Shown here one piece after another: positions 25,319-34,014 of a stretch of DNA of 64,000 bases. How positions within the stretch are numbered: the first letter of the stretch is position 1; each line of letters starts with the position of its first letter. The DNA is taken from the NCBI RefSeq assembly GCF_029541745.1, contig NZ_CP089746.1, positions 1,054,001 through 1,118,000 on the forward strand, in the 5' to 3' direction. A program made the translations under genes and the position numbers. This DNA is from Streptomyces sp. LX-29. Lineage in GTDB: Bacteria; Actinomycetota; Actinomycetes; Streptomycetales; Streptomycetaceae. The notes below the pieces were generated by a model. The model was not told the origin of the DNA, did no database searches, and worked only from the letters and a program-made list of their open reading frames with translations.

Positions 25319-27499
25319 ATGCGCCGACCATGCCCCCGCACATCCCCGCCCGGACCGGGCGGACGGAACCGGCCGACCCCCCTCCTCGGAGCGCTCGCCG
25401 CCGCCCTGCTCTGCGGCACCGGCCTGGCCGCCGCCCCGGCGGCGACGGCCGCCCCGGCGCGCACACCGGACCCCGGCCCCGCGCCGGCCGCCCGCCAGGA
25501 CGCCGCTCCCGCCCGCCATAACGTCACCTCCGCCCGGCAAGACGCCGCTGCCGCCCCTCCGGCCGCGTCCGCCCCCGGCGACGGGCTGGCCCTGACACCC
25601 CCGATGGGCTTCAACAACTGGAACAGCACCCACTGCCGGGCGGAGTTCAACGAGGCGATGATCAAGGGCATCGCCGACATCTTCGTGGCGAGGGGCCTCA
25701 AGGAGGCCGGATACGAGTACGTCAACATCGACGACTGCTGGGCGCTCCCGCGGCGCGACGCGAACGGCAAGCTCGTCCCGGACCCCGTCCGCTTCCCGCA
25801 CGGCATCAAGGCCGTCGCCGACTACGTCCACTCCAAGGGCCTGAAGTTCGGCATCTACACCAGCGCGGGCACCAAGACCTGCGATGTCGCGGGCTTCCCC
25901 GGCGGCCTCGGCCATGAGCGTTCCGACGCCCAGCAGTTCGCCGACTGGGGAGTCGACTACCTCAAGTACGACAACTGCAATAACCAGGGCGTGGACGCCA
26001 AGCAGCGCTACACCGCCATGCGCGACGCCCTCAAGGCCGCCTCCCAGACCACCGGCCGGCCCATCGTCTTCAGCCTGTGCGAGTGGGGCGAGAACAGGCC
26101 CTGGGAGTGGGCCCGGGATGTCGGCCATCTGTGGCGCACCACCGGCGACATCAGCGACAACTGGTCCAGCATGGTGTCGATCATGAAGCGGAACCTGCCG
26201 CTCGCGCGCTACGCGGGCCCCGGCCACTGGAACGACCCCGACATGCTGGAGGTGGGCAACGGCGGGATGACCCCGACCGAGTACCGCACCCACTTCTCCA
26301 TGTGGTCCATCATGGCCGCGCCCCTGCTCATCGGCTCCGATCTGCGCACCGCGGACGAGGAGGCGTTCCGGATCCTGGGCAACCGCGAGGTCATCGCCGT
26401 CGACCAGGACCCGCTGGGCAAGCAGGGCACGGTACGGTCCTCCACCGGCGGCCGCTGGGTCGTCGCCAAGGAGATGGCCGACGGCAGCCGCGCGGTGGCA
26501 CTCTTCAACGAGTCCGGTACGGCGCGACGGATCTCCACCACCGCGCAGGAGGTCGGGCTGCCGGCCGACACCGCGTACCAGGTGCGCGACCTGTGGCAGC
26601 ACAGGAGCTACCACTCCGCCGGCGCCATCTCCGCGACCGTGCCGGCGCACGGCACGGTACTGGTGCGGGTCTGGCCCGACCGCGCCTGGGCGGACTATCC
26701 CCCGGCCGTCGAACTGGGCCTGGACGAGCCCCCCTTGACCGAGCCCGGCACGCCGGTGGAGGTCACCACCACCGTCACCAACCTGGGCCGCGCCCCCGCC
26801 CGGCAGGTCTCGACCCGGCTGACCGCGCCCCAGGGCTGGACCGTACGGCCCCTCACACCGACCACCGCCCGCACCCTGGCCGCCGGTCGCGCGCTGACCA
26901 TCACCTGGTCGGTGACCCCGCCGAAGGGCACTCCGGTCGGCGGGTACGACCTGGACGTCACGTCCGCGTACCGCTCGGTGCGGGGGACGCCAGCCCAGGC
27001 CGAACTGCCCGTCCAGGGCAGGGTGGCCGTCCCGCCGCCCGCCGGCCACCCGTCCCTCAGCGACCTCGACTGGCTCCTCGCCGACAACGGCTGGGGGCCG
27101 GTGGAGAAGAACACCAGCGTCGGCGAGTCCCGCGCGGGCGACGGCAGCCCGATCACCATCGGCGGCACCGTCTACGCCAAGGGCCTCGGCGCCCACGCGC
27201 CCAGCAGCGTCGAGTACTACGCGGGCGGGCGCTGCGAGCGGGTCACCGCCCAGGTCGGGGTGGACGACGAGAAGGAGTCCAACGGCTCGGTGACCTTCGA
27301 GATCTGGGCCGACGGCAGGAAGGTCGCCGGCACCGGCGTCCTCACCACCGCCATGCCGGCCCAGCCGCTCTCCGCCGACGTCACCGGCGCCCGGCTGATC
27401 CGTCTCGTCGTCACCGACGCCGGCGACGGCATCAACTCCGACCACGCGGACTGGGCGGACGCCAGGCTGAGCTGCGCGGGACCGACGACCGCGCGGTAG
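25319..27499 (+). CDS. secreted GH27 alpha-galactosidase with NEW3 and NPCBM domains
   Basis: A 726-aa exported glycosidase. The signal peptide has an Arg-rich start, core LLGALAAALLCGTGLAA and a likely cut near ATAAPA (residue 45). A low-complexity linker to about 87 follows. The GH27 barrel has TPPMGFNNWN, VNIDDCW, nucleophile D218 in YLKYDNC, acid/base D280 in ISDNWSS and a beta-sandwich to about 465. Then come a NEW3-like domain (about 475-570, TPVEVTTTVTNLGRAPARQV) and an NPCBM carbohydrate-binding module (about 580-720, ITIGGTVYAKGLGAHAPSSVEYY). It releases terminal alpha-galactose. ATG 25319 follows GGACGGAG. Confidence 0.94.
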   Translation: MRRPCPRTSPPGPGGRNRPTPLLGALAAALLCGTGLAAAPAATAAPARTPDPGPAPAARQDAAPARHNVTSARQDAAAAPPAASAPGDGLALTPPMGFNNWNSTHCRAEFNEAMIKGIADIFVARGLKEAGYEYVNIDDCWALPRRDANGKLVPDPVRFPHGIKAVADYVHSKGLKFGIYTSAGTKTCDVAGFPGGLGHERSDAQQFADWGVDYLKYDNCNNQGVDAKQRYTAMRDALKAASQTTGRPIVFSLCEWGENRPWEWARDVGHLWRTTGDISDNWSSMVSIMKRNLPLARYAGPGHWNDPDMLEVGNGGMTPTEYRTHFSMWSIMAAPLLIGSDLRTADEEAFRILGNREVIAVDQDPLGKQGTVRSSTGGRWVVAKEMADGSRAVALFNESGTARRISTTAQEVGLPADTAYQVRDLWQHRSYHSAGAISATVPAHGTVLVRVWPDRAWADYPPAVELGLDEPPLTEPGTPVEVTTTVTNLGRAPARQVSTRLTAPQGWTVRPLTPTTARTLAAGRALTITWSVTPPKGTPVGGYDLDVTSAYRSVRGTPAQAELPVQGRVAVPPPAGHPSLSDLDWLLADNGWGPVEKNTSVGESRAGDGSPITIGGTVYAKGLGAHAPSSVEYYAGGRCERVTAQVGVDDEKESNGSVTFEIWADGRKVAGTGVLTTAMPAQPLSADVTGARLIRLVVTDAGDGINSDHADWADARLSCAGPTTAR

Positions 27500-27700
27500 C
27501 CGCACCCCGGCTCGGTGAGCGCGGGCGATGACCGCGCGTGCGGTGACCGCGGACACGCTGTCCGACGGGACGCTGCCCGCGGGCGCACTGTCCGAGGGCG
27601 CGCTGTCCGAGGTACGGCGCCCAGGGTGCGAGCCCCGTCGTACGGCAGACCGCGGCACGCGGCCCGGCCGCCTCGCCCCGCCCACGAGGGCTCGCACCGT

Positions 27701-27732
27701 CCCGGATGGGTCGGGCTCCCGACCCATCCGGG
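27701..27732. terminator. perfect 15-bp inverted repeat, probable terminator
   Basis: CCCGGATGGGTCGGG (27701-27715), loop CT, then its exact complement (27718-27732). An outer GCCCACGA/TCGTGGGC pair extends the structure with a bulge. There is no U-tract, as is usual in Streptomyces. It lies 200 bp after the alpha-galactosidase stop. Confidence 0.6.
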
Positions 27733-27908
27733 TTCGTGGGCTTCCCGGCCCCAGCCACCGAACGTCTGGGGCCGGCACATCGTGCGTTCCGGCGATTCCG
27801 ACACCGCCTCGGAGCGCTGAGCGGGTGGTTCCGCTCCGCCGCGCGCAGGCACGTCCGCCGTGCTCCCCCGCCCCGTACGATCAACTCGCAACGGTGACGA
27901 GGGCCCAC

Positions 27909-27962
27909 GGCTCCGGCTCCGGCCGCGGCCCTGGCTCCGGCCCCGGCCCCGGCCCCGGCCCC
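27909..27962. repeat. nine-copy hexanucleotide tract GGCTCC/GGCCCC
   Basis: Nine consecutive 6-bp units (GGCTCC, GGCCGC, GGCCCT, then four identical GGCCCC) end about 10 bp before the ribosome-binding site of the gene at 27985. The four identical copies could slip, which would change promoter-to-gene spacing. Confidence 0.8.
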
Positions 27963-27984
27963 GGCGAGACGATGGTGGGAATCG

Positions 27985-28638
27985 ATGAACGCGCGTACCG
28001 CACTACTGGCAGGAGCGACCGGCCTCGTCGGTGGGCAGGTCCTGTCCCGGTTGCTGGCCGACCCGCTCTACGAGCGCGTGACGGTCCTCTCCCGCCGCCC
28101 TCTTGAGGTCTCACACGCGAAACTCGACGTCCGCATCGTGGACTTCGCCGCGCTCGCGGAGGACGACGTGCCCGCCGTCGAGGACGTGTACATCACCCTG
28201 GGCACGACGATGAAGGCCGCCGGGTCGCGGCAGGCGTTCCGCGCGGTGGACCACCACCACGTCGTCACGGTCGCCCGCCTCGCCCGGCTGGCCGGCGCCC
28301 GCCGTATCGCGCTGTGCTCGGCCATCGGCGCGAGCCCGACCGCGCGGGCGTTCTACCTACGGGTCAAGGGAGAGGCCGAACGCGACGTCGTCGGCCTGGA
28401 GTACGCGTCCACGCACATCTTCCGCCCGTCCCTGCTGCTCGGCGCCCGCGCGGAGAGCCGGCCCGCGGAGCGCCTCGGCGTGGTCCTGGCGCCCGTCTTC
28501 GCCCCGCTGCTGGCCGGACCGCTGCGCCCGTACCGCCCGGTGCGGGTGGAGCGGCTCGCGGCGGCCATGACCAGGACCCTCGCCACGGCCGGGCCGGGCA
28601 CCCGGGTGCACACGTACGGGGACTTCGTGACGGCGTGA
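27985..28638 (+). CDS. NAD(P)-binding Rossmann protein (NmrA/epimerase-like)
   Basis: A 217-aa atypical SDR. The N-terminal dinucleotide motif is LLAGATGLVGGQVLSRLL (GATGLVG), with VYITLGTTMKAAGS and LCSAIGASPTARAFYLRVKGEAERDV supplying the YxxxK-like segment. It resembles the Htatip2/TIP30 or YbjT-like oxidoreductase group by these blocks. The substrate is unknown. GGTGGGAA precedes ATG 27985. It is convergent with the ROK kinase 59 bp away, with a small hairpin between them. Confidence 0.85.
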   Translation: MNARTALLAGATGLVGGQVLSRLLADPLYERVTVLSRRPLEVSHAKLDVRIVDFAALAEDDVPAVEDVYITLGTTMKAAGSRQAFRAVDHHHVVTVARLARLAGARRIALCSAIGASPTARAFYLRVKGEAERDVVGLEYASTHIFRPSLLLGARAESRPAERLGVVLAPVFAPLLAGPLRPYRPVRVERLAAAMTRTLATAGPGTRVHTYGDFVTA

Positions 28639-28641
28639 GCG

Positions 28642-28661
28642 CGACCGCGCGGAAGCGGTCG
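28642..28661. terminator. small hairpin between convergent genes
   Basis: CGACCGC (28642-28648) pairs with GCGGTCG (28655-28661) around a 6-base loop, directly after the stop at 28638. It is a plausible bidirectional terminator, though weak. Confidence 0.45.
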
Positions 28662-28697
28662 GAGAACGGGGCGAGCTCCCGCGGAGCGCGACACCGC

Positions 28698-29654
28698 TCA
28701 CCGAGCGGCGGCGAACCCGTCCAGCCGCGCCTCCCAGGCGGCCGCCACGGCGGCCCCCACCAGCCCGGCGTCGGTGCCCATCTCGGCGGGCACGACGGTG
28801 AGGTCGCGCACGAAGGAGAGGGTGGCGTAGTCGCGCAGCGCCTGGCGGAGCGGGCCGAAGAGCACCTCGCCGGCACCGGCGACGCCGCCGCCGACCACCG
28901 CCACCTCGATCTCGACGAGGGTCGCGGTGGCGGCGATGCCGGCCGCCAGGGCACGGGCGGCGCGTTCGAAGGAGGCCCGGGCCACGGGGTCGCCGGCGCG
29001 GGCCGCCTCGGCGACGGCGGCGGCACCGGTGTCCCCGCCGGGGCCCGGACGCCAGCCGAGGGCGAGCGCGCGGCGGGCGATGTTGGGGCCGCTGGCGACG
29101 GTTTCGACGCAGCCGCGCGCGCCGCAGGGACAGGGGTCTCCGTCCAACTCCACGCTGATGTGGCCGATGTGGCCGGCGTTGCCGGTCGGCCCGGGGTACA
29201 GCCGACCGTCCAGCACCAGCCCGCCGCCGACCCCGGTGGAGACCACCATGCACAGGGCGCCGGTGCGACCCCGGGCCGCGCCCTGCCAGGACTCGGCCGC
29301 GGTCATCGCCACGCCGTCGCCGACCAGGGTCACGGGCAGCGCTCCGGTCGTCTCGCGTACGCCCGCGACGAGCGGGAAGTCGCGCCAGCCGGGGATGTTG
29401 ACGGGGCTGACGGTGCCGACGGAGGCGTCGACCGGCCCGGCGCTGCCGATCCCGACGGCGGCCACCCGCGACCACTGCGCCGAGCCGGCGAGCTCTTCCA
29501 GCACCGCCCTGACCTCGCCCATCACCACCGCTCCGGGCTCCCTCGCGGGGGTGGCCCGCCGGGCCCGTACGACCAGCTTGCCGGCGCCGTCCACCAGCGC
29601 GCCCGCGATCTTGGTGCCGCCGATGTCGAGCGCGGCGATGAGGTCACGTGCCAT
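28698..29654 (-). CDS. ROK-family sugar kinase (glucokinase-like)
   Basis: A 318-aa kinase. The phosphate-binding start is AALDIGGTKIAGALVD (8-23), and the sugar/ATP loop STGVGGGLVLDG is followed by GHIGHISVELDG. The zinc motif is CPCGARGC then VE. There is no DNA-binding N-terminus, so it is an enzyme, probably for glucose, N-acetylglucosamine or N-acetylmannosamine. AGGAGAG precedes ATG 29654. It is divergent from the LacI regulator with a palindrome between, so it is likely part of a sugar-induced pair. Confidence 0.9.
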   Translation of the reverse strand: MARDLIAALDIGGTKIAGALVDGAGKLVVRARRATPAREPGAVVMGEVRAVLEELAGSAQWSRVAAVGIGSAGPVDASVGTVSPVNIPGWRDFPLVAGVRETTGALPVTLVGDGVAMTAAESWQGAARGRTGALCMVVSTGVGGGLVLDGRLYPGPTGNAGHIGHISVELDGDPCPCGARGCVETVASGPNIARRALALGWRPGPGGDTGAAAVAEAARAGDPVARASFERAARALAAGIAATATLVEIEVAVVGGGVAGAGEVLFGPLRQALRDYATLSFVRDLTVVPAEMGTDAGLVGAAVAAAWEARLDGFAAAR

Positions 29655-29719
29655 GCGGGTCGTCTCTCCTGGTGGCCGCGCGGACGGGGATGCGTGCCCG
29701 AATAGTCTCGCCTGCCACT

Positions 29720-29731
29720 GACAACGTTGTC
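29720..29731. promoter_or_regulatory. LacI-type operator GACAACGTTGTC
   Basis: A perfect 12-bp palindrome with a central CG, the classic form of LacI/GalR-family sites. It lies between the divergent ROK kinase (start 29654) and LacI gene (start 29804), positioned to repress both. Confidence 0.75.
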
Positions 29732-29803
29732 CAGAGGCTATGCTCGACTCTCCTTACTACCATCAGACCGCCCCCGGAAAACGGCAGACAGGAACCGCGC
29801 ACC

Positions 29804-30844
29804 GTGGTCGATCCCGCCAGCAGCACCGTCCCACGCCGGTACGGCACCCGGCCCACGATGAAGGACGTGGCCGCCCGCGCCGGGGTCGGTCTCAAGACGG
29901 TCTCCCGCGTGGTCAACGGGGAGCCCGGGGTCACCCCGGACACCGAGCGCCGGGTGCAGGAGGCGATCACCGCCCTCGGCTTCCGGCGCAACGACAGCGC
30001 CCGCATCCTCCGCAAGGGCCGCACCGCCAGCATCGGGCTGGTCCTCGAGGACCTGGCCGACCCCTTCTACGGTCCGCTCAGCCGCGCCGTCGAGGAGGTC
30101 GCCCGCTCCCACGGCGCGCTGCTCATCAACGGCTCCAGCGCCGAGGATCCGGAGCGCGAGCAGGAGTTGGTGCTGGCCCTCTGCGCGCGCCGCGTCGACG
30201 GCCTCGTGATCATCCCGGCCGGGCAGGACCACCGCTATCTCGAACCCGAGATCGCCGCGGGCGTCGCCACCGTCTTCGTCGACCGCCCGGCCGCCCGGCT
30301 CGCCGCCGACGCCGTCCTCTCCGACTGCTTCGGCGGGGCTCGCGACGCCGTGGCCCACCTCATCGCGCACGGCCACCGCCGCATCGGCTTCATCGGCGAC
30401 CAGCCCCGCATCCACACCGCGGCCGAACGCCTCCGCGGCTACCGCGCCGCCATGGCCGCCGCCGGCCTGCCGGTGGACGACTCCTGGCTCTCCCTCGGCC
30501 CCACCGACCCGGACCGCGTGCGCTCCGCCGCGCGGGTCATGCTCGACACCCCGGCCCCCGTCACGGCTCTCTTCGCGGGCAACAACCGCGTCACCGTCAC
30601 CGCCGTCCGCGTCCTCGCCGCCCGCCCCCGCCCCGTCGCCCTCGTCGGCTTCGACGACTTCGAACTCGCCGACCTGCTCTCCCCCGCCGTCACCGTCGTC
30701 GCCCAGGACGCCGCCCAACTCGGCCGCACCGCCGCCGACATGCTCTTCCGCCGCCTCGACGGCGGCGCCGACGAGCCCCGCCAGGTGGTCCTGCCCACGC
30801 GGCTGATCGCGCGCGGGTCGGGGGAGATTCCGCCGGCGGACTGA
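29804..30844 (+). CDS. LacI-family transcriptional regulator
   Basis: A 346-aa repressor. The HTH and hinge are TMKDVAARAGVGLKTVSRVVNGEPGVTPDTERRVQEAI, followed by a periplasmic-binding-protein-like sensor (SIGLVLEDLADPFYGPLSRAVEE, VFVDRPAAR, GHRRIGFIGD, VALVGFDDFELADLL). GTG 29804 with AGGAA upstream is chosen; the frame is open further back across the operator. It probably senses the sugar acted on by the divergent ROK kinase. Its 3' end faces the small secreted protein. Confidence 0.92.
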   Translation: MVDPASSTVPRRYGTRPTMKDVAARAGVGLKTVSRVVNGEPGVTPDTERRVQEAITALGFRRNDSARILRKGRTASIGLVLEDLADPFYGPLSRAVEEVARSHGALLINGSSAEDPEREQELVLALCARRVDGLVIIPAGQDHRYLEPEIAAGVATVFVDRPAARLAADAVLSDCFGGARDAVAHLIAHGHRRIGFIGDQPRIHTAAERLRGYRAAMAAAGLPVDDSWLSLGPTDPDRVRSAARVMLDTPAPVTALFAGNNRVTVTAVRVLAARPRPVALVGFDDFELADLLSPAVTVVAQDAAQLGRTAADMLFRRLDGGADEPRQVVLPTRLIARGSGEIPPAD

Positions 30845-30913
30845 CGGCGGACCGACAGCGGCCGACGGCGCGGCACGGAGGACCGGCGGACGGCTTGCGG
30901 GGGGCTCCGGGGC

Positions 30914-31204
30914 CTAGTTCAGCGGCAGCGCGTCGTTCACCGGGGCGACGATCCCGAGTGCGGAGTCCATGTCCCGCACGACCTGCCCGGCCTCGTTGAG
31001 CCGGTTCACCTGGCCGAGCCACCTCGGAGCCCCGCCCGGCTGCGGGCCGATCCGCGGTTGCTCCCCCTGGGCGGGGGTGTACGGGGTGGCGTGCTCCCCG
31101 GAGTACGAGATACGGCCCTCCGGCACGGGCGCGGCTACGGCGCCGGTGGCACCCAGGGTGCAGGCGGCGCCGGCCAGCGCGGCGAGGGCGAAGCGCTTGG
31201 TCAT
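30914..31204 (-). CDS. small secreted protein of unknown function
   Basis: A 96-aa protein with a Sec signal peptide: MTKRFALAALAGAACTLGATGAVA with a likely cut at AVA-AP (about residue 24). The mature part is ~70 residues, Pro/Gly-rich then PRWLGQVNRLNEAGQVVRDMDSALGIVAPVNDALPLN. It has no cysteines in the mature part. It resembles small exported streptomycete proteins of unknown role in layout (signal, short linker, amphipathic helix). Expression and location are untested. Confidence 0.75.
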   Translation of the reverse strand: MTKRFALAALAGAACTLGATGAVAAPVPEGRISYSGEHATPYTPAQGEQPRIGPQPGGAPRWLGQVNRLNEAGQVVRDMDSALGIVAPVNDALPLN

Positions 31205-31318
31205 GCGCGGCCTAACGAGGAGTGTGCGCCCGGGACACTTTCCTTCGGCCGCGCGGGGGCGGAGCCGGCCTCCGCGGCGCGCCGCGGCCGTCCCGGCTCA
31301 CCGGTGTCCTGTCGATCG

Positions 31319-31699
31319 TCAGTCGCCGAAGTGGCGGCGGGCGGCCTCGATGTGTCCGAGGTACCGCTGGGTCCAGTCGCACATGCCGTCGACCGTGGCC
31401 CGCAGGGCCCGGCCCGGCTCGGTGAGGGTGTACTCGACGCGCGGCGGCACGGTGGGGTGGACCTCGCGCTCGACCAGGCCGTTGCGCTCCATCATCCGCA
31501 GGTTCTGGGTGAGCATCTTGTGGCTGATGCCCTCGACCTCGTCGCGCAACTCGCTGAAGCGCAGGGTGCGCTCGCCGATGGCCTCGATGATCAGCAACGC
31601 CCACTTGTTGGCGATGTCCGAGAAGATCTCCCGCGCCAACGAGTCCGCGCGCCGCAGGTCCACATCCTCGGGCGAGCCCCCGAACTGCTTGGTCACCAT
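31319..31699 (-). CDS. HxlR-family winged-helix regulator
   Basis: A 126-aa HxlR protein. It shows SDIANKWALLIIEAIGERTLRFSELRDEVEGISHKMLTQNLRMMERNGLVEREVHPTVPPRVEYTLTEPG, the full HxlR winged-helix signature. It lacks the usual redox cysteine near the N-terminus; its only cysteine is late, in GMCDWTQ. It is divergent from the RidA-like gene (160 bp), which it probably controls. Family members often sense electrophiles or small ligands. Confidence 0.92.
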   Translation of the reverse strand: MVTKQFGGSPEDVDLRRADSLAREIFSDIANKWALLIIEAIGERTLRFSELRDEVEGISHKMLTQNLRMMERNGLVEREVHPTVPPRVEYTLTEPGRALRATVDGMCDWTQRYLGHIEAARRHFGD

Positions 31700-31712
31700 C
31701 AGGTTCCCCAGT

Positions 31713-31814
31713 CACTGAAAAGTGCGTTCTTCCACGTCAGCCGCCACTCTCCTACGGTTCCTGAGTAACCACAAGAGCCCACGAATGCTGGTGGTTCGGC
31801 ACGAGCGTTCGTGG
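31713..31814. promoter_or_regulatory. dyads in the HxlR/RidA divergent promoter
   Basis: CACT-GAAA-AGTG at 31713-31724 lies close to the HxlR start. CCACGAA (31779-31785) and TTCGTGG (31808-31814) are inverted with a 22-bp spacer. Either could bind the HxlR dimer. Confidence 0.4.
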
Positions 31815-31859
31815 TGCGACGGACGCGGGCACACCGGTGCCCGGACAAGGAGCGGCGAC

Positions 31860-32267
31860 ATGGCCATCACCCTGGTGAACCCCGACGGACTGCCCGTCAT
31901 CGACGTCTACCGGCAGGTGTCGATCGCCACGGGGTCGAGACTCGTCTTCATCGCCGGACAGGTCTCCTGGGACGCCCAGGGGATCAACGTCGGCGAAGGC
32001 GACCTCGCCGCGCAGGTCGAGCAGTGCTACCTCAACGTCGGTACCGCCCTGGCCGGGGTGGGCGGTTCCTTCGACGACGTCGCGAAACTGACCGTCCACG
32101 TCGTCGACTGGACCCCCGACAAGATGCCCGCGCTCCTGGAGGGAATCTCCCGCGCGGCCGCGAAGCTGGGCGTCACCCCGACCCCGCCGGCCACGCTGCT
32201 GGGCGTCGCGGCACTGGACGTCCCCGAGCACCTGGTCGAGATCGAAGCCACCGCGGTCCTCGACTGA
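31860..32267 (+). CDS. RidA/YjgF-family protein
   Basis: A 135-aa protein of the Rid family. It has the strand [15 protein letters not shown], the helix [37 protein letters not shown], and the C-terminal [27 protein letters not shown]. The RidA catalytic Arg (usually in the penultimate strand, PARxxV) is replaced here by PPATLLGV, so it probably belongs to a Rid subgroup without imine deaminase activity. AAGGAG precedes ATG 31860. Control by the divergent HxlR is likely. Confidence 0.88.
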   Translation: MAITLVNPDGLPVIDVYRQVSIATGSRLVFIAGQVSWDAQGINVGEGDLAAQVEQCYLNVGTALAGVGGSFDDVAKLTVHVVDWTPDKMPALLEGISRAAAKLGVTPTPPATLLGVAALDVPEHLVEIEATAVLD

Positions 32268-32380
32268 ACCGGCTTGGCCCTGCTGTCCGCGCTGGTCACC
32301 GACGAATGTCAGTGGCCGGGGGTACGGTTCCCCTCAAGATTCGATCGAGATGCCGACATCTCCCACGGGGGCGATCCGCC

Positions 32381-32833
32381 ATGAGCAGCAGCGACAGCAG
32401 CGCGCACGAGGGCTTCACGGCCGAGGAGCGGGCCGCGATGAAGGACCACGCCCAGGAGCTGAAGAAGGCCGCGCGCCGCGGCTCGCGCGCGGACAAGGCG
32501 GCGCAGGCGGAGCGGGACGTGCTCGCGAAGATCGCCGAGATGCGGGACTCGGACCGGGTCATGGCCGAGCGCGTCCACGCCGTCATCACCGCCAACGCCC
32601 CCTCCCTCGCCCCCAAGCTCTGGTACGGGATGCCCGCCTACGCGCTCGACGGCAAGGTCGTCTGCTTCTTCCAGAGCGCGGAGAAGTTCAAGGCCCGCTA
32701 CGCCACGCTCGGCTTCAGCGACCAGGCGAAACTGGACGAGGGCCCGATGTGGCCGACCGGTTTCGCCCTGACCGAGGTGACACCCGAGGTGGAGCAGCGG
32801 ATCGCGGCGCTCGTGAAGCGGGCGGTGAGCTGA
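32381..32833 (+). CDS. DUF1801-domain protein (YdhG/YdeI-like)
   Basis: A 150-aa protein. The N-terminal third is a charged helix ([33 protein letters not shown]). The DUF1801 core is [58 protein letters not shown]. Related proteins are called iron-chaperone-like, with poor functional evidence. ATG 32381 starts it; the gap to the convergent methyltransferase is 62 bp with nothing visible. Confidence 0.85.
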   Translation: MSSSDSSAHEGFTAEERAAMKDHAQELKKAARRGSRADKAAQAERDVLAKIAEMRDSDRVMAERVHAVITANAPSLAPKLWYGMPAYALDGKVVCFFQSAEKFKARYATLGFSDQAKLDEGPMWPTGFALTEVTPEVEQRIAALVKRAVS

Positions 32834-32895
32834 CGGGTGCCCGGTGAACGGAGGAAGACTGACCCGGGCGTTGGCGACTCACTCCTTCTCCTCCA

Positions 32896-34014
32896 CTATG
32901 CGCTGAGGGCCCAGCGAGTGCCGTCGTCGAGTTGGAGCGAGTGGCGTCCGTTCGAGTGAACGCTCAGGGTGTAGGCGTCGGCGCCGGGGGTGCCCGCTCC
33001 GGCCCAATGCCGAAGCAGCGGGGCGCGCTCGTCCCAGAGAGCGCGTGGCCCGCCGGCTTCGAGGCGGGCGCTCCCGTCTTCACGGGGGGTGATGCGCGCC
33101 CATGATCCCGAGGCGGCGTGCGTGAGGCCGTGCACCTGCCGGTCGTTGTCGTCGATGAGAGTGAGCTCGACGACGTCGGGCTGCACGAGGGAGCCGAGGA
33201 ATCGCGGCATGTCCGCGGTGAGGTCGACGGGCAGATCGATCTCACGGGAGGGGCCGACGGCGGTCATGAGCTGTCCGGCATGGCTGCGGGCGGGGGCGGC
33301 CACGATGGTGCGGTTGGACCTCGCGGTCATGAAGGCGGCGAGCGTGGGCAGGAAGCGGCCGGCGGCGCTGTGGTCGTCGCCGACGGTAAGGGCGACGAGC
33401 CCGCATCCGAGGTTGGCGACAATGCTTCCGCCCGGGCGTACCTGCGCGGACCACGCTTGGGGGATGCGGCCGATACCGCAGGTGGCGATCAGCCCGGCGA
33501 AGGGGGCGTGCTCGGGGCATTCCCTGGTGCCGTCACCAACCGTGAGGGTGGGGGTGTAGCCGGCGGCGGCGAGGCGGGTGCGGGCGGCGCCGACGAGGCT
33601 GGGGTCGATGTCGAGGGAGACGATGCGGCGGGAGCCGTAGCGGTGTGAGAGTACGGCGGCGTTGTAGCCGGTGCCGGTGCCCACTTCGAGCACCCGGCCC
33701 TCGTTGGGGGCGAGGGCTTCCAACATGAGCGCCATCATGGTCGGGCGGGTTGACGAGCTGGTCGTGGTGCCGTGCGCGTCATGCCGGGTGAGCAGCGAGA
33801 CATCGGCATAGACGGCTTCGAGGTATCCGGGGTCGCTCATGCGGTAAGTGGTGAGGGCTCCACCAGCGGTGCGCACGGTGAATTCGGGAACAAACAGTTC
33901 GCGCGGGACGGCGGCGAACGCTGCGTGCCATTCAGTCGAGCGCAGGGTTCCCTCGGCGACGAGCTGATCGGCCATGCGGCGGCGTAGCCGCTCGGCCGAT
34001 TCGGTGGTGATCAT
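32896..34014 (-). CDS. protein-isoaspartate O-methyltransferase-like enzyme of a graspetide cluster
   Basis: A 372-aa SAM methyltransferase. The N-terminal 200 residues are PIMT-like: FAAVPRELFVPE (33-44), the substrate segment SSSTRPTMMALMLEAL (86-101), motif I VLEVGTGTGYNAAVL (108-122) and IVSLDIDPSLV. The last ~170 residues form a PIMT-associated extra domain not found in housekeeping PIMT. In characterised graspetide systems (fuscimiditide type) this enzyme methylates an Asp of the ester-crosslinked peptide, which then closes to an aspartimide. ATG 34014 has AAGGAA upstream and lies 83 bp inside the end of the ATP-grasp gene. It is the last gene of the cluster. Confidence 0.88.
   Translation of the reverse strand: MITTESAERLRRRMADQLVAEGTLRSTEWHAAFAAVPRELFVPEFTVRTAGGALTTYRMSDPGYLEAVYADVSLLTRHDAHGTTTSSSTRPTMMALMLEALAPNEGRVLEVGTGTGYNAAVLSHRYGSRRIVSLDIDPSLVGAARTRLAAAGYTPTLTVGDGTRECPEHAPFAGLIATCGIGRIPQAWSAQVRPGGSIVANLGCGLVALTVGDDHSAAGRFLPTLAAFMTARSNRTIVAAPARSHAGQLMTAVGPSREIDLPVDLTADMPRFLGSLVQPDVVELTLIDDNDRQVHGLTHAASGSWARITPREDGSARLEAGGPRALWDERAPLLRHWAGAGTPGADAYTLSVHSNGRHSLQLDDGTRWALSA

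Larger units (their letters stand above)
27500..27984. other. 485-bp gap with repeats, a long hairpin and a hexamer tract
   Basis: After the alpha-galactosidase there are loose GCGCxCTGTCCGAGG repeats (27550-27620), then a perfect 15-bp hairpin at 27701-27732, then a 6-bp tandem tract at 27909-27962 just before the next gene. No gene is supported. Confidence 0.6.

Noticed and set aside
27701..27732. Attachment or origin site
   Set aside because: A perfect hairpin downstream of a gene without any integrase or replication gene is more simply a terminator.
32896..34014. Housekeeping protein-L-isoaspartate repair methyltransferase
   Set aside because: Its overlap with an ATP-grasp ligase next to a precursor gene and its extra C-terminal domain fit a RiPP tailoring role better.
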